Source: Protea cynaroides (taxonomy: Eukaryota > Streptophyta > Magnoliopsida > Proteales > Proteaceae). From it: a DNA stretch of 64,000 nucleotides. The translations under genes and the position numbers were made by a program. A model generated the notes under the pieces. That model made no database searches. It was not told where the DNA came from and saw only the letters and a list, made by a program, of their open reading frames with translations. This document shows, piece after piece, positions 37,120 through 47,499 of this stretch (the first letter of the stretch is position 1; each line of letters begins with the position of its first letter). Location: positions 17,403,583 through 17,467,582 of the forward strand of contig CM053267.1 of assembly GCA_028583415.1 (NCBI GenBank). Direction: 5' to 3'.

Positions 37120-38394
37120 ATGTCTGGACGTAGAGTAACCAGGCAGAGTCGAAATACAGTTCCAGCACCACCTGTGGAGGAAACTAGCCAGGAGAATATA
37201 TATGCACAGGGAAATCCACAAGTTGTACCCCCAGGAAATCCAGATCAGGCAAATCCTACCAACTTTCCACCTCCACCACCGGAGTTAGCAACCGTGGTAA
37301 TGAATCTAGCACAACAGCTACAACAGATGCAACATGCACAGGCTCAAATGCAAGTTGCAATGGGGATTATGTTCCAGGCCACACATGCTACACCCATGCA
37401 GACTGGACAAGCCAGTGCAGCACCGGTGGGTAACCACCCAGCACCTCAAACACCTCAACCACCAGCTGCATAGATCCTAGTACCTGGTCCGGAAGCAGCT
37501 CAGGTTCAGTATCAGTATCCACAACCTATGTTTGGGGCATACCCCCAAAATCAGATGGATCACTCTCGACTGGTTGAGAGATTTCTGAAGATTAAGCCTA
37601 AGGAATTTAATGGTAAACCGTCGGATCCGTTATGGCCAGCACATTGGATCGACGAGATGGAGAGAAACTTTCTAATGATGACTATTACTGAAGAAGAAAA
37701 GGTGTTATGTGCCACCTTCATGCTGAAAGGCGATGCACATCATTGGTAGAAATCTACCAGGGCATATCTACTGACCAAGCATGCCCTATTGACTTGGGCT
37801 ATTTATAAAGAAGCGTTCTTTGAGAAGTATTTTCCCCGAAGCTTCAGAGATGCTATGGAGAAGGAGTTTCTGAGTTTATATCAGGGCCAGATGTTCGTGG
37901 ATGCGTATCAACAGCGCTATGAGGAGCTGTTTTTCTTTGCACCACTTAGTATGCAAGAGGAAGACACTAAGACCCGTAGGTTTGTCACGGGACTTAGAGG
38001 AACCATCAGAGAGCACATCCTGGGTTTAGAGAAGAAGATATATAATGAAGCTGTCCAAATCGCTCGAGTTATCGAATTGAGCCAGAAGGAAAGTTACTTT
38101 ACACAAAATAGAGGCATAAAAAGACTAGCCGGAAATGCTTATAATGGAGGGAACAACAAAACATTTAAACCTTTCTGTGCCCAAGGCTTTACCGCTGCAC
38201 CCAAGACTACTCAAGCAGCTCAGCAGTAACCAAAGCCAAATACTGAAAGTCCAAGATGTTATAACTGCAATCAAGTGGGACATATGATGAGAGAATGTCC
38301 TAAACCCAGGAAGCAACAACATCAAGGACGAGTTTATGCTGTTACGTCTGAGGAAGCTGCCGCATCACCCGATGGGGTCACAGGTATGACCTAA
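37120..38394 (+). pseudogene. Element B gag
   Basis: Nucleocapsid precursor of a gypsy element. One frame throughout: starts MSGRRVTRQSRN (37120), a Pro/Gln-rich N-terminus with a QLQQMQHAQAQMQ coiled segment, then the retrotransposon gag core with FLKIKPKEFNGKPSDPLWPA and FFEKYFPRSFRDAMEKEFL, and the zinc knuckle CYNCNQVGHMMREC (CCHC) at about 38257-38298. Three in-frame stops break it (37471 TAG, 37747 TAG after HHW, 38227 TAA within a Gln run). Each can be explained by one C-to-T or G-to-A change. Without splicing the frame ends at TAA 38392-38394; with the candidate intron it would read on into protease. Confidence 0.9.
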
Positions 38395-38450
38395 ACCTTA
38401 AGTTGTATTACAATGTGTAAGCATGTAGACTAAGTTTAAACAAATCACAG
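38384..38450 (+). other. Candidate 67-bp intron or small insertion at the gag/protease junction
   Basis: Sequence between CACAG and GTATCG with GT at 38384 and AG at 38450. Its removal joins frame 1 (gag ...DGVTG) to frame 2 (IVPINGIPARVLFDSGATHS) exactly and removes the TAA at 38392. A branch-like GACTAAG lies about 20 nt before the acceptor. The 10-bp word TCACAGGTAT occurs at both ends, so this may be an insertion that duplicated an AG|GT target. It may or may not be spliced. Confidence 0.55.
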
Positions 38451-39865
38451 GTATCGTACCTATAAATGGCATACCCGCCAGAGTACTCTTTGATTCAGGA
38501 GCTACTCATTCCTTTATATCTGTGTCGTTTGGAAAGAAACTGAACTTACCCATCAAAACATTGTACTACAAACTGCTTGTACGGTCACCGATGGGGTTAG
38601 AAGTGGAATTAGAGAAAGGTTATGGGCCATGTCCAGTTCTCATTGGCGAGAAAACCTTAGATGCAACCTTGATCCAACTTGGGATGGCAGACTTTGATGT
38701 CATCTTGGGAATGGACTGGTTAGCTCGGCATTCTGCAAACCTATTATGCGTCGAAAAGAAGCTAACATTTAAAGACAAAGAATGAGCAAAATTCAGTTTT
38801 GCGGGAACCAAACTGCCCAGTAAACGCAAGCTCATACTCTCAGCACTAAAGGCTAAGAAGTGCCTTAAGAAGGGGGCAATCGGGTATCTAGTATCAGTGG
38901 TCGACCTAACCAAGGAAGCACCACAAATGGAAGATATTGATGTCATGCGGGACTATCCCGACGTATTTTCGGAGGAACTACCAGGATTACCACCCGGACG
39001 AGCCACCGAGTTTGTGATAGACCTTATACACGGAGTCGCACCGGTATCAAAAGCACCTTATAGAATGGCTCCTACTGAACTGAAGAAATTGAAAGTGCAA
39101 CTACAGGAACTGCTGGACAAGGGTTATATTCGATCCAGTATATCACCATGGGGAGCACCGGTATTATTCGTAAAGAGGAAGGACGGTAGCATTCGATTAT
39201 GTATCAACTATCGGGAGCTGAACAAACTGATAATCAAGAATCAATATCCACTACCTCGGATCGATGACTTGTTCGATCATTTGCAAGGAGCGAAAGTATT
39301 TTCTAAGATCGACCTTCGGTCAGGTTATCATCAGCTGAAGATTAAAGAGGGTGATATTCCTAAGACAGTTTTCAGGACCAGATATGGACATTATGAATTC
39401 TTGGTCATGTCTTTTGGATTAACAAACGCACCAGCAACTTTCATGGAACTTATGAACCGGGTTTTCCACGACATGTTGGATACGTCGATTATAGTATTTA
39501 TTGATGATATATTGGTATATTCCAAGGACAAGGAAACCCACGTTAAGAATCTAAATGCTGCCCTACAGCGTTTAAGGAAAGAGAAGCTGTATGCAAAATT
39601 TTCAAAGTGTGAGTTTTGGCTAAGTGAAGTCGCCTTCCTAGGCCATGTGGTATCCGCTGAAGGAATCAAAGTGGACCCCAGCAAGATTGAGGATATTGTA
39701 AAGTGGGAAGCACCAAAAAACATTGCAGAAATAAGAAGTTTTTTGGGTCTCGCTGGTTATTATCAGAGATTTGTAGAAGATTATTCCTGGATTGCCGTAA
39801 CTCTCACCAGTTTGACTAAGAAAGGTGAAAAGTTCGTGTGGACGGATAAATGTGAGAAGAGTTCC
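38451..39865 (+). pseudogene. Element B pol, part 1: protease and reverse transcriptase
   Basis: Frame 2. Aspartic protease with DSGATHSFIS (about 38491-38520) and ADFDVILGMDWLARHSA. One in-frame TGA (38783-38785) lies in the linker, which continues VVDLTKEAPQMEDIDVMRDY. Reverse transcriptase carries SPWGAPVLFVKRKDGSIRLC, KVFSKIDLRSGYHQL, VMSFGLTNAPATF and catalytic FIDDILVYSK (about 39496-39525), then FLGHVVS and IRSFLGLAGYYQRFVEDYS. The RT domain itself is uninterrupted and all its catalytic residues are present. At 39865 the reading frame is broken by solo LTR D, just before RNase H. Confidence 0.93.
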
Positions 39866-42198
39866 TGTCACACCCCAATTCTGATCCAACCAGAATGGTG
39901 TGAGAGAACCGTCATTGAACCAACGGTTCACACCAGGATCTCGAATAGGCCGTGTCCACTCATACAAACCATTACACATAACCAGAATCAGAATATAAAT
40001 ATACAGTGGAAGACTTTAAATAGAATGAACTGAGTATCTATTGATAATTTAAATAAATATCCAATTATCTAAATTCAAACACATAAAATAAATATCTTTT
40101 ACATCCCTTTAATATCAAACGAAAATAACTGAAACAACTAAATAAAAATCCATCACAAGTACACACAGAAAGGGCACTCGCATGAAGCATCATGCTCGTC
40201 CTCCCCTGCTTGTACATCCAGAGCAGCTACACCTCCATACGCCAGAGCGTTCACGTAGTCGTCCACGGTGTATCCTGCATCAACATCTAAAAACAATGTA
40301 TATACAAAGGGTGAGCTACCAACACAGCTCAGTAAGACAATCAGACAGTTTCACAAGATTATGCATGAGTAACAATCAGTTTTATGCTGTGGTCTGATTT
40401 TAAGTTTTCAATGTGCTATAGAAAGGTTTGGTGGCCCCCGCACCTCTATACACGAGTGTGTGGCACCTCATGGATCACACCCCCATTGGCCCACATGCAC
40501 CCATCATGGAATAGAGATATAGCTAAGATACCCACATACCTCCCCTGATAATCTACCCATACCAGTACCTAAGCCCCTATCGGCCGGGGCTCGCAAACCG
40601 GGCTCGCAACTAACCAATCCTATATGTCATCAATGTATGCTCTATCCCGACACAGCCGTCTACGGCATAGAGATAGAGCTAGGGCATTCCCACACCTCCC
40701 CGATGCCCTATCCGCAACTAACCCACTAGGATAGAAACAATACGCGGTAGACCCTATCCCAACATAACTCCCTACGGCATAGAGATAAAGCTAAAGCATC
40801 GTGGACAAGCCAGCGTCGACTTGGAATCCACAGTACCACATAACAATGGCCGGGACAACATCAATATCGGAGACCACCGTACCACGACCTTCCCCTGATG
40901 CCCCACCCGTACCGAGCATGTTAAGACAGAATACTACAAAAGGTGCTAATGTGAAGAGCGATCCCAGGCCCATGCCCCACTCCACACACTAACGAAAACA
41001 ATCACATGCCTAACAATCACATCCTATCAATGCATGAACAGTAATAATAACTGAAAGTAAAGGATGGCATGTGAATATGCACAAACAACACATCTCATAT
41101 AATCAGGTGATTAACAACAATTTACTGTCCATTAATTATTAGGTTTGGGTCAGATTCCCTTACCTGACGCTCGCTCGATAACTTGCTCCACGTCGCAAGA
41201 TCCAAACGATAAGTCACAAAGTCCTACAATATTATTAGGGTTTCATTAAAATAACATTCTTAGAGTCTCATGTTGATCGGAAACCAACAGGGTTACAAAT
41301 ACCCTCACAGAGCTGACCGGTGGCAACATACCGGTCGCAGCTCTGTGGGAAAGACTGGCGACCGGTATGGTCAGCCGGTCCCCACAGATAACCTCCCGAG
41401 AGGTAGCGGTCGCAACATACCGGTCGCACTATGTGCAACCGATATAGTCGACCGGTATGTCTCCGGAAGACCATACATGGGTTTTTCGACTGCCGTCGAT
41501 CATCCTCCATGGATTTTTAGGGTTTCTCCTATCCATTCTAAGTCTAGGCTTTGAGTTAGAGTTATCCCCAACTCATTCAAGTCTTATTTCGATGAATATC
41601 ATCTCGAAACTCAAATCTAAGGTTTGACGGCAACCTAGGGTTTATTGGCCAATTTAGGGTTTTAGATCAATACCTACTTTGCATGGTATTGATCCACCCA
41701 CACAACTAACATAGGATAAGAAGATGGATTCAAGCACTTACCGTTGACTGGCGTAATGAGAGCGTCGTCGAACGGTAATGGCGGCACCTCCTTCTTCTTC
41801 CTAGCCCCTTCTCCTTTCCAACCTCTTTCTCTTCTCTAGGGTTTGTGAGAGACAATGGAAAGGATTTGAGGAGGTTTAAGGGTGTATTTATAGGCTAGAA
41901 ATAGGGTTTAGTAACCCTACTAGGATTAGGAAACTTCAGTTGAAATCGGGAAAGCGGGACCCGTAGAGACCAATTTCTAGATTCCCGCACATAGGCTGCG
42001 CGAGCCATACCGGTCGACCGGTACCAAGACCCGGTACCATCAACCGGTATACCTAAAATCCGGTATAATTGGTCGACTTCGGTCCGATTTTGTACCTGTT
42101 TGTTATCCGCTTGCCCCGTCTGGCCCGGTGATGATCGGAAGACCTGTCATGACACAAAACCAAGGTTTAGACCGGGTTTTCAGAGTGCGGGTCTTACA
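39866..42198 (-). mobile_element. Element D: solo LTR of the A/B family inside B's pol
   Basis: 2333 bp with ends TGTCACACCCC and GGGTCTTACA on the plus strand and exact target duplication GTTCC (39861-39865 and 42199-42203). No internal region, primer site or polypurine tract, so it is a solo LTR left by LTR-LTR recombination. Its orientation is minus. It shares ends, length and several blocks with A's LTRs (CACCCCAATTCTG; TGTGCTATAGAAAGGTT(C/T)GG) but is clearly more diverged. TATA box on the minus strand at 41892-41885. In place of the GGGTCG clusters it has ACCGGTCGACCGGT-type palindromes (41310-41470 and 42005-42070). Apparent ORFs within it are not genes. Confidence 0.93.
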
Positions 42199-44279
42199 GT
42201 TCCCAGACATTAAAAACCAGGTTGATATCTGCTCCGATTTTGACTATTCTTGTTCCAGGACAGCCATTTACCCCATACACTGATGCGTCAGGACTGGGAT
42301 TAGGATGCGTGCTTATGCAAGGGGAACAAGTAATTGCTTATGCCTCGAGACAGTTAAAGATACATGAGAAAAATTATCTCACTCATGATTTGGAGTTAGC
42401 GGCAGTAGTACATGCTGTCAAGATATGGAGACATTACCTATACGGAGAGAAGTTCCAGATTAAGTCGGACCATAAAAGTCTTACTTATTTATTTAATCAG
42501 AAGGAGTTGAATATGAGACAAAGAAGATGGTTGGAACTATTGAAAGACTATGATTGTGATATCCAGTATCATCCGGGGAAAGCTAATGTAGTAGCGGATG
42601 CGTTGAGCAGAAAGGCGATGATAAAATCTCAAAGGGAGGTTAGTACAACTGCAGCTATATGTACTACCAGAATGGTATTCAATCATGGCAATGAGCAATA
42701 TGTGATAGATACAACGGATGGATCAGCCAACCAAGGGTTTATTCATCGGTTTTCAAATATGTTCGTGGCATTGAAGATTATACTGGATATAATGGATGAA
42801 GTGAAGACAGCTATCAAATCAGATCCTTATCTGAGAACAGTACAAGAAGATATTGAAAAAGGTAGGACTAACCCTGAGTTCACCTTGGACGAAGAGAAAG
42901 TACTAAATTACAAAGGAAGAATATGTGTACCCGAAACAGAAAATGTGGACATTAGACACCGACTGATGAAAGAAGCCCATATCACCATTTATTCGATACA
43001 TCTTGGAAGCACAAAAATGTATCATGATCTAATGAAACTATATTGGTGAAGAGGAAAGAAAGCAGATGTAGCTAAGTTCGTGTCTCAATGCCTAAATTGT
43101 TAGAAAGTAAAGGCTGAACGACAAAGACCCGTAGGACTGTTACAGCCGTTACCGAAACCAGCATGGAAATGGGACTGCATCACTATGGACTTCGTCACGG
43201 GGTTACCAGTGACTCCTCGAGTAGTTGACGCAGTTTGGGTGATTGTAGACCGTCTGACTAAGACAACTCACTTCATACCGATACGACCTCAGTATACACT
43301 GGAAAGGTTAGCAAAGCTGTATGTGGATAATATTGTTCGGTTACACGGTATACCAGAGAGCATTGTATCCGATAGAGATCGCCGATTTACTTCCAAGTTT
43401 TGGGAAGGATTGCAAAAGGATATGGGTACAACATTGAAGTTCAGTACTGCATTCCACCCACAGACAGATGGACAGTCAGAGCGTACAATCCAGATTCTAG
43501 AAGATATGCTACGCGCATGTGTAATTGATTTCAAAGGATCATGGGATGAAAAGTTACCACTGATCGAGTTCGCTTATAACAATAGCTATCAGGCTACTAT
43601 ACAGATGTCACCATATGAAGCACTGTATGGCAAAAAGTGTCGAACTCCGTTGTTTTGGAATGAAGTTGGAGAACGTAGTATTGTTGGGCCAGAATTTGTT
43701 GAAGAGACTTGTCGAGTGGTAGACATTATCAAGGAAAGGGTAAAAACAGCTCAGAACCGTCAGAAGCAATATGCAGATACTCGACGCAGAGATCTTGAGT
43801 TCGCTGTAGGTGATAAAGTATTCTTGAAGGTATCGCCTATGCAAGGATTGAAACGGTTCGGACAGAAAGGGAAACTCAGTCCAAGATATGTCGGGCCATA
43901 TGAGATTCTAGCTAAGCGTGGAAAAGTGGCTTATCAGTTAGCACTACCACCATCTATGTCAAGTGTGCATGACGTATTTCATATTTCCCTATTGAAGAAG
44001 TATGTCAAGGATCCAACGCACGTATTGACAATAGATTTACCGGATTTGACTGATGATTTGACATTTGAAGTAACACCAACAGAAATCACCAGCCGAAAGG
44101 TTCAACGACTACGCAACCAAGATATCTATTATGTTAAGGTCACTTGGAAAAGTAGAGACATGGAAGAAATTACTTGGGAGGAAGAGAATGCTATGCGAAA
44201 GCAATACCCTCACTTATTTGATTCAGAAGGTATGTACAATTTCGGGGATGAAATTTTTATAAGTAGGGGAGAGTTGTAG
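42199..44279 (+). pseudogene. Element B pol, part 2: RNase H, integrase, chromodomain-like tail
   Basis: Continues pol after the target duplication. RNase H: PFTPYTDASGLGLGCVL, ASRQLKIHEKNYLTHDLELA, IKSDHKSL, ending YHPGKANVVADALSRK. Integrase: zinc-binding H...H...CLNC segment broken by TGA 43047-43049 (in a Tyr-Trp-stop context) and TAG 43101-43103 (after CLNC); the catalytic core is intact with Asp in TMDFVTGLP, Asp in SDRDRRFTSKFW and Glu in QSERTIQILED. The tail has VGDKVFLKVSPM and YVGPYEIL, then a chromodomain-like segment DIYYVKVTWKSRDMEEITWE. The stop codon TAG (44277-44279) lies in the first bases of the 3' LTR, so the protein runs through the polypurine tract. Confidence 0.93.
44262..44275 (+). 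other. Element B polypurine tract
   Basis: AAGTAGGGGAGAGT directly before the 3' LTR, preceded by GGGGATGAAATTTTTAT. This is the usual plus-strand primer position and context in Tekay/Del elements. Confidence 0.88.
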
Positions 44280-46535
44280 GACCCGTATCAAACTAACCCG
44301 GTCTTACCACCTTGAACCAGGTTTACCCATCATGGACGAGATGAATGGACCAAGGGCGTGAAGGAGATCGTGATCCCAGGTATCAAATCGACCCAAAAAC
44401 ACTTAATTTAAAGGGAGGGTCGCATACCAAGCAAGGGAGGGTCGGACCCCCCAAGACAGAAAGTCAGACCCCCTGTTTTACAGAGGGGTCGGACACTTTA
44501 GGAAACCAGGGGTCGACGGGATCATCGACCCCCTCATCGACCCCCAGTTGCCGCCAGAAACTGAAATTAGGAAAGTTTTCAAATTTCGATTGGATTCCTT
44601 CCAAATCTCAATGGGACTTAGTTTAGGAGTTTCCACCCTATAAATAGGACGTCCCTAAGCCTCTTTCACTCCTTTTACAACCCTAATTGAATTGAGAGAA
44701 AGAGAAGAGAAAGAAGAGAAGAAGAAGAGAAGCAAGGGAGAGAAGAAAAAAGCAAAAAGGAGAAGAGTTGCAGAGAAGGAGTATTCTTCTTAGGTATGGA
44801 TACTAATTCCATGAATTTCTACAGACCTTAGGTTAGATAAGGATGAGAGTGTGATCTTGGAGAAACCCAAACCATCAACCCATGGTTAGGTTTCCATGGA
44901 AAACTATGGGAGAATACATAAAAGCTATATAGGTGGATGATTCATGGTTCTAGACCATGGAATGTATGTTGAATGGACTGTAGGAGCAAGCCATAGGACC
45001 CCAAACACGAAGAATGGACTAAAAGGAGGAAAATTGACCAAAACCCACAGGGGGTCGCACAGGGGGTCGATGACCATCCGACCCTATGTGACCCTGAGTA
45101 TCGACCCCCAGGGTTCTGGAAGTCCAGATTAGGGGGGGGGGTCGCACCAGGGGTCGGTCATAACTCAGACCCTACCTCCGACCCCCAGTTAATAGAATGG
45201 TTTTAAAAATTAGAATAAATTCTAATTAAATTTTATCGACTTTGTTAGGTCTTCTAGCAATATAATAGCAATATAAAGGTGATCCTAAAGCTTGGAAGAG
45301 TATCTATTAGCAAGCTAAGGTGAGGGAACAAGACCTAAACTAATTGGTTAATAATAAACTACTTTTATTTACTTGAGTCCAATGCCATGCTTGATTCTAT
45401 GCGAATATGCTTGTAATGTGCATTCAACATGTCATCCAATATTCCTGCTATTATTGTTCATGCATATTTAATTTTGTTTATTTATAACATGGTGATGGTG
45501 ATTGATGCTAGGAATAGGCATGTGGGTGTTTGTGTGTGGTTAGTGTGCTTGATGCGAGTAGGGCATCAGGGGAGGTGTTATGTGGTGTTTGATCCGGGCA
45601 CTTTAGCTCTATCTCTATCTCAAGTCTTGTGCATTAGCATCGTCGTATCGCCGTTACCTTAGCAGAACTATTGCGACGTAGGGCATAAAGGAGGGTCTCG
45701 GTCCTTGAGTCTTATACTCTACCGAGGGGCCTTAACTCTATCTCTACGGGTGCTCTGAGGGATGTTGGGGTGAGGTCTTGGATACATTGGTTGACATTAG
45801 GATTAGTTAGTAGCGAGCCCCGTTTGCAGCCCTAGCCATCAGGGGTTAATTTGTTGGTATGGAGTTGTGCATCGATAACGTAACCTTCGTTGTACAATGT
45901 TCATTATGGGTACTCTGGGCGACGGTGAGAGTCATCGGGCGTATCCACACTCTCGTGCATAGAGGTGCGGTGGCCACCTATCCTTTCTATAGCACAGTGC
46001 AAACGTAAACCAGACCAAAGATATGAATTGATTGCATGCATATGTATTGTTGCATTGTTTTGTTTGCTCACTGAGCCGTGATGTGTGCTCACCCTTCGAC
46101 GTCGAATATTTTTAGTTGATGATGCAGGTACAACCGTTGAAGATTATATAAATGATCCAGAATACGGGAACGTTGCAGCGATGGTAGCTGAAGATGAAGT
46201 GGATACACATGACATCTCTTGCGAGTGCAACTCATGTGTATTCGATTAGATTTTTAGTTTTATCTATTTGGATTTTTTAAAGACATGTATTTGATATTTA
46301 TTTATTTATGTCTTAGTTGATACAGAATAATTTGTTATTTAAATATTGATATCACAATAGATTCTCAGTTCATTTTATTATAAGACTTTCGTTATTATGT
46401 ATTTACTCTGATTATGATTATGGATGTATGGGGTTTAGATAACACGGATATAGCCTACTCGAGATCCTGGTTGAACCGTTGATTTGTTAGCGGTTCATCA
46501 CACCGTTCTGAATAGTGCGGAATTGGGGTGTGACA
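44276..46535 (+). repeat. Element B 3' LTR (2260 bp)
   Basis: Complete LTR with ends TGTAGGACCC...GGGGTGTGACA. The first bases TGTAGG replace TGTAAG of the 5' LTR. TATA box at 44639-44646; GGGTCG/CGACCC clusters at 44418-44550 and 45053-45185. Apart from a few indels it is very similar to the split 5' LTR. It preserves the 204 bp (45670-45873) missing from that copy. The apparent ORFs are not genes. Confidence 0.93.
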
Positions 46536-46540
46536 GTTTA

Positions 46541-46702
46541 GGCATGCGACCCTACCCTCCTTTTAACTGTTTTTGAGTAAAATTTCATATTAGGTCTTGG
46601 GTTTCTTCACACACTTGGTCCACTTGGCTCGACCATGATATGTAGACTGGTCACGATATGAAATGTAAGATTAGACCGGGTTCATGGCGTACGGGTCTTA
46701 CA
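46541..46702 (-). repeat. Element A 5' LTR, part 2
   Basis: Continues the interrupted LTR: GGCATGCGACCCTACCCTCC onward matches 5572-5735. It ends GGGTCTTACA at 46702, followed by the target duplication TCCGC. GTTTA at 46536-46540 is the second copy of element B's target duplication. Confidence 0.92.
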
Positions 46703-46980
46703 TCCGCAACGTCGACGCACCATACGAGCGCTTCACCGAATCCTGGATCTAGCTCCATGCGGTGCGGATCACCTTTTTAAGGTGTATCTAGCCAATCCTC
46801 AATCACGCGCAAGAATCTTGACGGAGCGCCTGTGAAACACCATAGCCCGCCTTGATCTCAGCCACTGGATGAGCATCTGAATGGCGTGGCTCAATCTGGC
46901 TCGATGATTTCGGATCTTCTCTTTTTCCCAAGGACCAAAATGCCCCTGAAAATGTGTGGTAATGCCCTGTAAGCCTTTTT
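46703..46980 (+). other. Continuation of the sequence interrupted by element A
   Basis: Starts with the second TCCGC duplication; 3400 and 46708 were adjacent before A inserted. Moderately GC-rich, with no gene. Phrases such as CATTTCGTCGAACAAGT (47019-47035) resemble ends of plant copia LTRs, consistent with but not proof of the LTR interpretation. Confidence 0.4.
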
Positions 46981-47039
46981 ATTTCCAGTAAAGTGTCAAA
47001 GGGATTGTTCTTTGCGGCATTTCGTCGAACAAGTAATCT

Positions 47040-47490
47040 GCATGCGGGGCAAGCCTTGCGGAGGCTTGCGAGGCGCGCGTGCGGCTGGTCTTGCGGGACT
47101 GCTGGCTTGCGAGCCTTGCTGGCCTGCTCGAGGCTGGCTGCGCAGCTATCCTATGTTGCTGTTGGCTTGCTGTGCACGGCATAGCTGTGCGCGCGGGTGG
47201 CTTGTCATGTGGCCTGCTGCTTTGTGCGCTGGGCAACTGGCATGGCATGCTGGCTGCCTGCTGTGCACCAGCATGCTTGCTGTGCGCGGCAAGCAGTGCT
47301 GCTAAGCTCACGGCATGGCTGTGCTGCTGAGCTCGCAGCATGGCCTGGTGCTATGTTGCTGTGCGTGCGGCATGGCTGTGCTGCTGTGCTCGCGGCATGG
47401 CTTGGTGTTGTGCTGTTGTGCACGCGGCATGGCTGTGCTACTGTGCTCGCAGCATGGCTGTGCTGCTGTGCTCGCGGCATGGCCTAGCCA
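47040..47490. repeat. GC-rich tandem repeat (GGCATGGCTGTGCTGCTG units)
   Basis: Alternating blocks GGCATGGCTGTGCTGCTGTG, CTCGCGGCATGGC and TGTGC(G/A)(T/C)GC give a ~60-bp higher unit made of ~30-bp half units, repeated at least three times from 47305 to 47490. It is preceded by a looser zone of the same words (47040-47300). Cys/Leu/Ala-rich ORFs in several frames are artefacts. Confidence 0.8.
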
Positions 47491-47499
47491 CCTCAAGTG

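Larger units (their letters stand above)
13384..46535 (+). mobile_element. Element B: Ty3/gypsy chromovirus (Tekay-like), inserted in A's 5' LTR
   Basis: Plus-strand element with ends TGTAAGACCCG at 13384 and GGGGTGTGACA ending at 46535 and exact target duplication GTTTA (13379-13383 and 46536-46540). Components: 5' LTR 13384-14705 plus 33765-34428 (split by element C), tRNA-iMet primer site 34432-34443, antisense gene module, gag, protease, RT, RNase H, integrase with chromodomain-like tail, polypurine tract and 3' LTR 44276-46535. Pol is further split by solo LTR D. The element has many stops and is not autonomous now. Confidence 0.94.
3401..46702 (-). mobile_element. Element A: decayed Ty3/gypsy (Tekay-like) retrotransposon, host of all nested insertions
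   Basis: Full-length minus-strand LTR retrotransposon whose outer ends are TGTCACACCCC at 3401 and GGGTCTTACA ending at 46702. It is flanked by an exact 5-bp target duplication TCCGC (3396-3400 and 46703-46707). Its own sequence comprises the 3' LTR 3401-5735, internal region 5736-11212 and 5' LTR 11213-13383 plus 46541-46702; everything between 13384 and 46535 is a later insertion. The primer site complementary to initiator tRNA-Met lies next to the 5' LTR (minus strand TTGGTATCAG, 11210-11201). The order of domains (integrase nearest the 3' LTR) and integrase-tail similarity to B place it in the gypsy/chromovirus lineage. The coding region is destroyed by stops and frameshifts. Confidence 0.93.

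Noticed and set aside
39866..42198. Element D as a full retrotransposon or gene-bearing insert
   Set aside because: Same length and ends as one LTR of the family, without primer site, polypurine tract or coding motif.
13384..46535. Element B as currently active
   Set aside because: At least six in-frame stops in gag-pol plus two large insertions.
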